Under the pieces are notes generated by a model. That model ran no database searches and had not been told where the DNA came from. It was given only the letters and a program-made list of their open reading frames with translations. A stretch of DNA of 64,000 nt, taken from the NCBI RefSeq assembly GCF_900157365.1, contig NZ_FUEZ01000004.1, positions 3,936,966-4,000,965 of the forward strand, given 5' to 3'. The DNA is from Mycobacterium numidiamassiliense (GTDB taxonomy: Bacteria; Actinomycetota; Actinomycetes; Mycobacteriales; Mycobacteriaceae). Position numbers and translations under genes: made by a program. Of the stretch, positions 16,576-24,309 are shown piece by piece; position 1 is the first letter of the stretch, and each line of letters begins with the position of its first letter.

Positions 16576-16617
16576 GTTTCGCAAAGCGATATCAAATGCG
16601 CTATCGCTTTGCGAAAC
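16576..16617. repeat. Perfect 16-bp inverted repeat between qor and ctaB
   Basis: Arms GTTTCGCAAAGCGATA (16576-16591) and its exact complement (16602-16617) flank a 10-base loop. The arms could form a strong hairpin on either strand. It lies between the 3' ends of two convergent genes, so a bidirectional terminator is the simplest reading, although no U-tract follows on either strand. A repressor operator or a remnant of a mobile element are alternatives. Confidence 0.8.
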
Positions 16618-16674
16618 TCGGTGCCCGCACATTCGGCGATACCCAAGTGGCGGAAGTGATTCAGGCCGACGTCG

Positions 16675-17589
16675 TCAGAGCAGCGTCGGCAGCGCGATCA
16701 CCGAGTCGACAGCCAGCGCGCAGAACACCACCGCCAGGTAGTTGTTCGATTGCAGGAACAGCCGCAGCGGCTTGACCGGCTCTCCGGCGCGCACCCCGGC
16801 GTCGAGTTGATGCGCCATCGCCAGGAACCACACCCCGGCAACCACAGCGACGGCCGCGTACAGCCAGCCGGCCGCCAGCGCCAGGACCAACGTCGCGAGC
16901 ACGGTCAGCCAGGTGTAGATCAGGATCTGCTTGGTGACCTGCTGCTCGGTCGCCACAGCGGGCAGCATCGGCACGCCGGCCGCCTTGTAGTCGTCCTTGT
17001 ACCGCATCGCCAGCGCCCAGGTGTGCGGCGGCGTCCAGAAGAAAATGATCGCGAACATCGCCAACGCCGGCCAGCCGATGGTGCCGGTGACGGCAGACCA
17101 CCCGATCATCACCGGCATGCACCCGGCCGCACCGCCCCAGACGACGTTCTGCGACGTCCGGCGCTTGAGCAACAGCGTGTAGACAAAGACGTAGAACGCG
17201 ATGGTGGCGATCGCGAGCAATCCCGACAGCAGGTTTGTCGTCCGCCAGAGCCAAAAGAACGAGGCAACCGTGAGCACCAGGCCGAGCGCCAGGGCATTGC
17301 GGGTGGGCACCGCCGCACGCGCCAGCGGCCGGCGAGCCGTGCGCTTCATCAGCTTGTCGATGTCGGCGTCGGCCACACAGTTCAGCGTGTTGGCGCCGCC
17401 GGCGGCCAGCATCCCGCCGATCAACGTGTTGAGAATCAGCAGCGGATGCACCTCACCGCGATGCGCAAGCAGCATGGCCGGTATGGCGGTGACCAGCAGC
17501 AGCTCGATAACTCGGGGCTTTGTCAACGCCAGATAAGCCAGCACGGTGCCACGTACTTGGCTCGGCGCGACGCGCCCGCGAACGCTCAC
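16675..17589 (-). CDS. ctaB: Protohaem IX farnesyltransferase (haem O synthase)
   Basis: Membrane UbiA-family prenyltransferase of 304 aa that adds farnesyl to haem B to give haem O, the substrate of CtaA. GTG at 17587-17589 is chosen because GAGGAG precedes it by 9 bases and the product starts MSVRGRVAP. The prenyl-diphosphate site is ANTLNCVADADIDKLMKRTARRPL (N-x3-D-x3-D) and the second motif is YKDDYKAAGVPMLP. About nine transmembrane helices are visible. H37Rv has PE_PGRS genes and Rv1453 beside it; none are present here. Confidence 0.94.
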   Translation of the reverse strand: MSVRGRVAPSQVRGTVLAYLALTKPRVIELLLVTAIPAMLLAHRGEVHPLLILNTLIGGMLAAGGANTLNCVADADIDKLMKRTARRPLARAAVPTRNALALGLVLTVASFFWLWRTTNLLSGLLAIATIAFYVFVYTLLLKRRTSQNVVWGGAAGCMPVMIGWSAVTGTIGWPALAMFAIIFFWTPPHTWALAMRYKDDYKAAGVPMLPAVATEQQVTKQILIYTWLTVLATLVLALAAGWLYAAVAVVAGVWFLAMAHQLDAGVRAGEPVKPLRLFLQSNNYLAVVFCALAVDSVIALPTLL

Positions 17590-17847
17590 GCAATAACTCC
17601 TCGGGGTCGCAGCGGCGCGCAGCATCTACTACGCACGATGGTAGACCGGGAGCCCGCGGCGGCGGGGCCCCAGGGTCGATTCATACAGAATTTCCCGGAT
17701 ACCGGACTAAACGCAAACCGCTCGACGCCTGCGCGCCACCTCGGCGAGCGGCCGCAGATGAATACCCGGAATCCTGCACTGCAAACGCTGGCACTCGCGC
17801 ACTAGGGTGAGGATTGATCAGCTTCATGACCCAAGAGGATTGAGTCT

Positions 17848-19938
17848 GTGACGACACTCGAAGACATCTCCACTCTCACCCAGCCCCGCCACCCCGACGA
17901 CTGGACCGAGATCGATACGGCCGCAGTCGACACCGTCCGGGTGCTCGCCGCCGACGCGGTGCAGAAGGTCGGTAACGGGCACCCCGGGACGGCGATGAGC
18001 CTGGCTCCGTTGGCCTACACCCTGTTCCAGCGCGCGATGACCCACGATCCCAGCGACGTGCACTGGCTGGGACGCGACCGGTTCGTCTTGTCGGCGGGGC
18101 ACAGCAGCCTCACGCTGTACCTGCAGCTCTATCTCGGCGGGTTCGGCCTGGAGCTGTCGGACATCGAGTCGCTGCGGACCTGGGGCTCGAAGACTCCCGG
18201 GCACCCGGAGTTCCGGCACACCAAGGGTGTTGAGATCACCACCGGCCCGCTCGGCCAAGGCCTGGCGTCGTCCGTCGGGATGGCGATGGCGGCACGCTAC
18301 GAGCGCGGACTGTTCGACCCGGATGCGGCGCCGGGAGAAAGCCCGTTCGATCACTACATCTACGTGATCGCGTCGGACGGGGACATCGAAGAGGGCGTGA
18401 CCTCCGAAGCATCGTCGCTGGCCGCCGTGCAGCAACTGGGCAACCTCATCGTGTTCTACGACCACAACCAGATCTCCATCGAGGACGACACCGACATCGC
18501 GCTGTGCGAGGACACCGCGGCCCGCTACCGGGCCTACGGCTGGCACGTCCAAGAAGTGGAGGGCGGCGAGAACGTCGTCGGGATCGAAGAGGCCATCGCC
18601 AACGCCAAGGCCGTCACCGACAAGCCGTCGTTCATCTCGCTGCGCACCATCATCGGCTACCCGGCGCCCAACCTGATGAACACCGGCAAGGCACACGGCG
18701 CGGCGCTGGGCGACGAGGAGATCGCCGCGGTCAAGAACATCCTGGGATTCGACCCGGACAAGACCTTCGAGGTCCGCGACGAGGTCATTGCCCACACCCG
18801 CAAGCTGGTGGATCGGGGCAAGGAAGCGCACGAGAAGTGGCAGGCAGAGTTCGACGCCTGGGCGCAGCGCGAACCCGAACGCAAGGCACTGCTGGACCGG
18901 CTGACCGCCGAGGAACTGCCCGACGGCTGGGACGCCGACATCCCGCACTGGGAACCCGGCTCGAAGCCGCTGGCCACCCGCGCGGCGTCCGGCAAGGTGC
19001 TCTCCGCGGTGGGACCCAAACTCCCCGAGCTGTGGGGCGGCTCGGCCGACCTGGCCGGCAGCAACAACACCACCATGGATGGCGTGAAATCCTTTGGCCC
19101 GCCGTCGATTACGACCAAGGACTACACCGCCGACTGGTATGGCCGCACCCTGCACTTCGGAATTCGCGAACACGCGATGGGCGCCATCCTGTCCGGCATC
19201 GTGCTGCATGGACCGACCCGCGCCTACGGCGGAACGTTCTTGCAGTTCTCCGACTACATGCGCGGGGCGGTGCGGCTGGCCTCGCTGATGGACATCGACA
19301 CCATCTACGTGTGGACGCACGATTCGATCGGCCTGGGCGAAGACGGACCGACCCACCAGCCGATCGAGCACCTCGCGGCACTGCGCGCGATTCCGAAGCT
19401 GTCGGTGGTCCGGCCGGCCGATGCCAACGAAACCGCCTACGCGTGGCGGACGATCCTGGCGCGCGGCAATGGCAGCGGCCCGGTCGGGTTGATCCTGACC
19501 CGCCAGGGTGTGCCGGTGCTCGAGGGCACCAACATCGAGGGCGTCGCCCGGGGCGGTTATGTGCTGGGCGAGGCCGAAGAAGACGAGCCCGACGTGGTCT
19601 TGATCGGCACCGGCTCCGAGGTCCAACTCGCGGTGGAGGCCGCGAAGTTGTTGGCGGACAAGGACATCATCGCGCGGGTAGTATCGATGCCCTGCGTCGA
19701 ATGGTTCGAGTCCCAGCCGTCCGACTACCGCGACAGCGTGCTGCCGCCGTCGGTATCGGCCCGGGTGGCTGTCGAAGCGGGCATCGCGCAGCCGTGGCAC
19801 AAGCTGGTCGGCGACACCGGGAAAATCGTCTCGATCGAGCACTACGGCGAATCCGCCGACGCCAAGACATTGTTCCGCGAGTTCGGCTTTACCGCCGAAG
19901 CCGTCGCTGCCGCCGCGGAACAGGTAGTCGATAACTAA
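17848..19938 (+). CDS. tkt: Transketolase
   Basis: TPP- and Mg-dependent enzyme of 696 aa that moves two-carbon units between sugar phosphates. GTG start with AAGAGGAT upstream. Motifs include GNGHPGTAMSLAPLAYTLFQ (about 35-54), the TPP-binding IASDGDIEEGVTSEASSLA ending in DHNQISIEDDT, and the pyrimidine-domain segment FGIREHAMGAILSGIVLHG with the catalytic glutamate. The 258-base gap to ctaB holds the divergent promoters; TAGGGT near 17804 is a possible -10. First gene of the pentose phosphate operon. Corresponds to Rv1449c. Confidence 0.97.
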   Translation: MTTLEDISTLTQPRHPDDWTEIDTAAVDTVRVLAADAVQKVGNGHPGTAMSLAPLAYTLFQRAMTHDPSDVHWLGRDRFVLSAGHSSLTLYLQLYLGGFGLELSDIESLRTWGSKTPGHPEFRHTKGVEITTGPLGQGLASSVGMAMAARYERGLFDPDAAPGESPFDHYIYVIASDGDIEEGVTSEASSLAAVQQLGNLIVFYDHNQISIEDDTDIALCEDTAARYRAYGWHVQEVEGGENVVGIEEAIANAKAVTDKPSFISLRTIIGYPAPNLMNTGKAHGAALGDEEIAAVKNILGFDPDKTFEVRDEVIAHTRKLVDRGKEAHEKWQAEFDAWAQREPERKALLDRLTAEELPDGWDADIPHWEPGSKPLATRAASGKVLSAVGPKLPELWGGSADLAGSNNTTMDGVKSFGPPSITTKDYTADWYGRTLHFGIREHAMGAILSGIVLHGPTRAYGGTFLQFSDYMRGAVRLASLMDIDTIYVWTHDSIGLGEDGPTHQPIEHLAALRAIPKLSVVRPADANETAYAWRTILARGNGSGPVGLILTRQGVPVLEGTNIEGVARGGYVLGEAEEDEPDVVLIGTGSEVQLAVEAAKLLADKDIIARVVSMPCVEWFESQPSDYRDSVLPPSVSARVAVEAGIAQPWHKLVGDTGKIVSIEHYGESADAKTLFREFGFTAEAVAAAAEQVVDN

Positions 19939-19953
19939 GAGAAGGAAATTCGT

Positions 19954-21072
19954 ATGACTCAGAACGCCAACCTCGCCGCGCTCAGCGCCGCGGGAGTATC
20001 CGTGTGGCTGGATGACCTGTCGCGCGAGCGGCTGCAGTCCGGCAACCTGCAGGAGCTGATCGACACCAAGAGCATCGTCGGCGTCACCACCAACCCGTCG
20101 ATCTTCCAGGCCGCGTTCGCCCACGGCGACTCCTATGACGGCCAGATCGCCGAGCTCGCCGAGCGCGGTGCCGACGTCGACGCCACCATTCGCACCATCA
20201 CCACCGACGATGTCCGCACCGCGTGCGACGTGCTCGCCCCGCAGTGGGAGGCCTCGGGCGGGGTCGACGGCCGGGTTTCCATCGAGGTCGACCCGCGGCT
20301 GGCCAACGAAACCGAGAAGACCGTCGCGCAGGCCATCGAGCTGTGGAAGATCGTCGACCGGCCGAACCTGCTGATCAAGATCCCCGCCACCGAGGCCGGC
20401 CTGCCGGCCATCACCGCCGTTCTGGCGGAAGGGATTTCGGTCAACGTCACGCTGATCTTCTCGGTCGAGCGGCACCGCGCGGTGATGGACGCCTACCTGG
20501 CCGGCTTGGAGAAGGCCCGCGAGGCGGGACACGACCTGTCCAAGATCCACTCCGTCGCGTCGTTCTTCGTCTCCCGCGTGGACACCGAAATCGACAAGCG
20601 CCTGGAGAAGATCGGCTCCGAAGACGCGCTTGCGCTGCGCGGCCAGGCCGGCGTCGCCAACGCCCGGCTGGCCTACGCCGCTTACCAGGAGGTCTTCGAG
20701 GGCGGCCAGCGTTACCAGGGCCTGCAGGCCGACGGAGCGCGGGTGCAGCGCCCGCTGTGGGCGTCCACCGGCGTGAAGAACCCCGACTACTCCGACACCC
20801 TCTACGTCACCGAGCTGGTCGCGCCCAACACGGTAAACACCATGCCCGAGAAGACACTTGACGCGGTCGCCGACCACGGGGTGATCACCGGCGACACGAT
20901 CACCGGCACGGCCGCGGCGGCGCAGGAAGTATTCGACAAGGTGTCGGCGATCGGCGTCGACTTGACGGATGTCTTCCTGGTTCTGGAGAACGAGGGCGTG
21001 GAGAAGTTCGTCGCATCGTGGACCGATCTGCTGTCCGAGACACAGAAGCAACTGAGCTCCGCTGACAAATGA
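19954..21072 (+). CDS. tal: Transaldolase
   Basis: Enzyme of 372 aa that transfers dihydroxyacetone units between sugar phosphates through a Schiff base. ATG with AGAAGGAAA upstream, 15 bases after tkt. Landmarks are SIVGVTTNPSIFQAAF, the lysine-bearing NLLIKIPATEAGLPAI, SVNVTLIFSVERHRAVMDAYLAGLEKA and FFVSRVDTEIDKRL. Length fits the long actinobacterial transaldolase. Its stop overlaps the zwf2 ATG. Confidence 0.97.
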   Translation: MTQNANLAALSAAGVSVWLDDLSRERLQSGNLQELIDTKSIVGVTTNPSIFQAAFAHGDSYDGQIAELAERGADVDATIRTITTDDVRTACDVLAPQWEASGGVDGRVSIEVDPRLANETEKTVAQAIELWKIVDRPNLLIKIPATEAGLPAITAVLAEGISVNVTLIFSVERHRAVMDAYLAGLEKAREAGHDLSKIHSVASFFVSRVDTEIDKRLEKIGSEDALALRGQAGVANARLAYAAYQEVFEGGQRYQGLQADGARVQRPLWASTGVKNPDYSDTLYVTELVAPNTVNTMPEKTLDAVADHGVITGDTITGTAAAAQEVFDKVSAIGVDLTDVFLVLENEGVEKFVASWTDLLSETQKQLSSADK

Positions 21073-22613
21073 GCAAGCGCGTTGATGCCGCGCAGTGGAG
21101 TAATCCACTGCGCGACAAAGACGACAAGCGATTGCCCCGGATCGCGGGGCCGTGTGCGTTGGTGCTGTTCGGCGTCACCGGCGACCTGGCCCACAAAAAA
21201 GTGGTGCCGGCCATCTACGACCTGGCCAACCGCGGGTTGCTGCCACCGAACTTCTCGCTGGTCGGATTCGGCCGTCGCGACTGGGATCACGACGCCTTCG
21301 CTCAGGTCATTCACGACGACGTCAAGCAATACTGTCGCACTCCGTTCCGCCAAGCGGTGTGGGAGCGTCTAGCCGACGGATTACGTTTTGTGCGAGGCGA
21401 GTTCGACGACGAGGCCGCTTTCGGGCGACTGGCCGAGACGCTGGAGAAGCTCGACGCCGAGCGCGGCATCGGCGGGAATCACGCCTTCTACCTGGCGATC
21501 CCACCCAAGTCGTTTCCGGTGGTCTGCGAACAGCTGCACTCCTCGGGCCTGGCCCGACCAGTTGAGGACAGGTGGAGCCGGGTCGTCATCGAGAAGCCGT
21601 TCGGCCATGACCTGGACAGCGCACGCGATCTCAACCACGTGGTGAACTCCGTCTTCCCCGAGGAGTCGGTGTTCCGCATCGACCACTACCTGGGCAAGGA
21701 GACGGTCCAGAACATCCTGGCGTTGCGATTTGCCAACCAGCTCTGGGATCCGATCTGGAACGCGCACTACGTCGACCACGTGCAGATCACCATGGCCGAA
21801 GACATCGGCCTGGGCGGACGTGCCGGGTACTACGACGGCATCGGTGCCGCGCGCGACGTCATCCAGAACCACCTGATGCAGCTACTGGCGCTCACCGCGA
21901 TGGAGGAGCCGGTGAGCTTCACTCCCGATGCGTTGCAGGCCGAGAAGATCAAGGTGCTCTCGGCGACCCGGCCGGCGGAGCCGCTCGACGAGACCAGCAG
22001 CAGGGGCCAGTACGCGGCCGGCTGGCAGGGCGGCGAAGAGGTCGTCGGCCTCCTTGACGAGGAAGGCTTCGCCAAGGACTCCGTCACCGAGACGTTCGCC
22101 GCCATCACGCTCGAAGTGGACACCCGCCGCTGGGCCGGCGTGCCGTTCTATCTGCGGACCGGAAAACGACTGGGCCGCAGGGTGACCGAGATCGCATTGG
22201 TCTTCAAGCGCGCGCCACATCTGCCGTTCGACGCCACCATGACCGACGAACTCGGCAGCAACGCCCTCGTCATCCGGGTGCAGCCGGACGAAGGAATCAC
22301 ACTGCGGTTCGGTTCGAAGGTCCCCGACAGCGCCATGGAAGTTCGCGACGTCAACATGGACTTCTCTTACGGCTCGGCGTTCGTGGAGGATTCACCGGAG
22401 GCCTACGAACGGCTGATCCTGGATGTGCTGCTCGGCGAGCCTTCCCTGTTCCCGGTGAATGCGGAGGTCGAATTGGCTTGGCAGATACTCGATCCCGTTC
22501 TCAACCATTGGGCAACACACGGCAAGCCCGACCCGTATGAGTCGGGCACCTGGGGGCCCGCGTCGGCCTTTGAGATGTTGCACCGGACCGGCCGGGAATG
22601 GCGGCGACCATGA
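21069..22613 (+). CDS. zwf2: Glucose-6-phosphate dehydrogenase
   Basis: Enzyme of 514 aa that oxidises glucose-6-phosphate to 6-phosphogluconolactone and reduces NADP. The dinucleotide site is LVLFGVTGDLAHKKVVPAIYDLANRG. The catalytic motif VFRIDHYLGKETVQNILALRFAN is intact, and VIEKPFGHDLDSARDLN is present. ATGA overlaps at both ends (tal before, opcA after) indicate coupled translation. OpcA, encoded next, is its usual activator in actinobacteria. Corresponds to Rv1447c. Confidence 0.97.
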   Translation: MSKRVDAAQWSNPLRDKDDKRLPRIAGPCALVLFGVTGDLAHKKVVPAIYDLANRGLLPPNFSLVGFGRRDWDHDAFAQVIHDDVKQYCRTPFRQAVWERLADGLRFVRGEFDDEAAFGRLAETLEKLDAERGIGGNHAFYLAIPPKSFPVVCEQLHSSGLARPVEDRWSRVVIEKPFGHDLDSARDLNHVVNSVFPEESVFRIDHYLGKETVQNILALRFANQLWDPIWNAHYVDHVQITMAEDIGLGGRAGYYDGIGAARDVIQNHLMQLLALTAMEEPVSFTPDALQAEKIKVLSATRPAEPLDETSSRGQYAAGWQGGEEVVGLLDEEGFAKDSVTETFAAITLEVDTRRWAGVPFYLRTGKRLGRRVTEIALVFKRAPHLPFDATMTDELGSNALVIRVQPDEGITLRFGSKVPDSAMEVRDVNMDFSYGSAFVEDSPEAYERLILDVLLGEPSLFPVNAEVELAWQILDPVLNHWATHGKPDPYESGTWGPASAFEMLHRTGREWRRP

Positions 22614-23521
22614 TTGTCGAGTTGCTGGACACGACCACCACCGCGGTCAACAAGAAGCTCGACGCGCTGCGCGAGGAGGCCGGCGTCGTCACGATGGGGC
22701 GAGTCGGGACGCTGATCATCAAGACCGACAACGACACCCTGCTCGAGGAATCGATCGAAGCGGCCAACGCCGCCACTCACGAACACCCGAGCCGGGTCAT
22801 CGTTGTGGCGTCCGGAAGCGCCGATGCCACAGAGTCGCGACTTGATGCCCAGATTCGGCTCGGTAGCGACGCCGGCGGCGGGGAGGTCGTGGTGCTGCGC
22901 CTGTCCGGGCCGCTGGCCGACCACGCAGAAAGCGTCGTCACCCCGTTCCTGCTTCCTGACATCCCAGTGCTGGCGTGGTGGCCGTGCGCCGCCCCGGCGG
23001 TACCCGCGCAGGATCCGTTGGGCAAGTTGGCAATCCGGCGCATCACCGATGCGACCAACGGCGAGGATCCACCGGCGGCCATCAAGAGCCGGCTTTCCGG
23101 GTACACCGCCGGCGATACGGATCTCGCCTGGGCCCGCATCACCTACTGGCGGGCGCTGCTGGTTTCCGCGGTCGACCAGAAGCCGCACGAGCCGATCGAG
23201 TCGGCGCTGGTGTCCGGTCTGCAGAACGAACCCGCTCTCGACGTGCTGGCCGGCTGGCTGGCCAGCCGCATCGACGGTCCGGTCCGCCGGGTCGTCGGCG
23301 AACTCAAGGTCGAGCTGGAACGCAAGTCCGAGACCATCACGCTGAGCCGGCCGCAAGAGGGCACCACGGCCACGATCAGCCGAACCGGCCGCCCGGATGC
23401 CCTGGTTCCGTTGGCGCGCAGGGAAACTCGTGAGTGCCTGGCTGAAGACATGCGGCGGCTGGATGCTGATGCCATTTACTTCGCCGCCCTCGAAGGGATC
23501 GACAAGGTGCAATACGCATGA
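22610..23521 (+). CDS. opcA: OpcA, glucose-6-phosphate dehydrogenase assembly protein
   Basis: Protein of 303 aa that activates or assembles Zwf in actinobacteria and cyanobacteria. ATG at 22610 is chosen over an earlier in-frame ATG because it overlaps the zwf2 stop (ATGA). The family regions VVLRLSGPLADHAESVVTPFLLPDIPVLAWWP, DPLGKLAIRRITDATNG and LAWARITYWRALL are clear. It lacks enzyme motifs. Corresponds to Rv1446c. The stop overlaps the pgl ATG. Confidence 0.95.
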   Translation: MIVELLDTTTTAVNKKLDALREEAGVVTMGRVGTLIIKTDNDTLLEESIEAANAATHEHPSRVIVVASGSADATESRLDAQIRLGSDAGGGEVVVLRLSGPLADHAESVVTPFLLPDIPVLAWWPCAAPAVPAQDPLGKLAIRRITDATNGEDPPAAIKSRLSGYTAGDTDLAWARITYWRALLVSAVDQKPHEPIESALVSGLQNEPALDVLAGWLASRIDGPVRRVVGELKVELERKSETITLSRPQEGTTATISRTGRPDALVPLARRETRECLAEDMRRLDADAIYFAALEGIDKVQYA

Positions 23522-24255
23522 GCAACGTCGTTGAGGTCTTCCCGGACAGCGATGCCCTGGTCGAGGCCGCGGGCGCACGACTGGTCGACGCCATCCAGGC
23601 GGCGGTGGCAGCGAGGGGACGGGCCCTGATCGTGCTGACCGGCGGCGGCAACGGCATCGGATTGCTCAAGTACCTCGCCGGAAACTCCGAGCTGATCGAC
23701 TGGTCGAAGGTGCATCTGTTCTGGGGCGACGAACGCTACGTGCCCGAGGACGACGGCGAGCGCAACGAGAAGCAGGCCCGTGAGGCGTTGCTCGATCACA
23801 TCGACATCCCGTCGAGCCAGGTGCATCCCATGGCCGCCAGCGACGGCGAATTCGGAGCCGACCTGGCCGCCGCGGCACTGGCCTACGAGCAATTGCTGGC
23901 GGCCAACGCCGAGCCCGGTGAGCAAGTACCCAATTTCGACGTCCATCTGCTGGGCATGGGGCCCGAGGGCCACATCAATTCGTTGTTCCCGGACACGCCC
24001 GCCGTCCTGGAGACCAACCACGCCGTGGTCGCGGTCGACGACTCCCCCAAGCCGCCACCGCAGCGAATCACCTTGACATTGCCCGCTATTCGGCGTTCGC
24101 GTGAGGTCTGGCTGCTGGTCGCCGGGGCGGGTAAGGCCGACGCGGTGGCCGCCGCTCTCGGCGGCGCGCCGCCGGTGTCGATCCCGGCCGCTGGGGCGGT
24201 CGGGCTCGAGACCACGCTCTGGCTGCTCGACAAGGACGCCGCCGGCAAGCTGTAG
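23518..24255 (+). CDS. pgl: 6-phosphogluconolactonase
   Basis: Hydrolase of 245 aa that converts 6-phosphogluconolactone to 6-phosphogluconate. It has the family motifs LIVLTGGGNGIGLLKYLA, KVHLFWGDERYVPEDDGERNEKQAREALL and DVHLLGMGPEGHINSLFPDTPA, followed by RITLTLPAI. Last gene of the tkt operon (Rv1445c, devB). Its final 16 codons and about 35 following bases have a diverged copy at 27129-27216, which marks the edges of an insertion carrying the PPE gene. Confidence 0.96.
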   Translation: MSNVVEVFPDSDALVEAAGARLVDAIQAAVAARGRALIVLTGGGNGIGLLKYLAGNSELIDWSKVHLFWGDERYVPEDDGERNEKQAREALLDHIDIPSSQVHPMAASDGEFGADLAAAALAYEQLLAANAEPGEQVPNFDVHLLGMGPEGHINSLFPDTPAVLETNHAVVAVDDSPKPPPQRITLTLPAIRRSREVWLLVAGAGKADAVAAALGGAPPVSIPAAGAVGLETTLWLLDKDAAGKL

Positions 24256-24291
24256 TGGCTTTCCCCACACCGAGTTCCGGTCAAAATTGCG
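24208..24291 (+). repeat. Left copy of duplicated pgl 3' junction
   Basis: The last 48 bases of pgl match 27129-27176 at 37 of 48 positions by hand count, and the text after the stop (GAGTTCCGGTCAAAATTG) matches GAGTTGCGGTCATAATTA on the right. The right copy runs directly into the coiled-coil gene at 27215. The left copy lacks an ATG at the equivalent place. Confidence 0.75.
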
Positions 24292-24309
24292 GTAGCTCAG
24301 GCAATTCGG

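Noticed and set aside
17824..21108. Very long open frame (about 1090 codons) on the minus strand
   Set aside because: It lies wholly antisense to tkt and tal, reads as Arg/Gly/Val-rich text without domains, and is a codon-bias shadow of high-GC genes.
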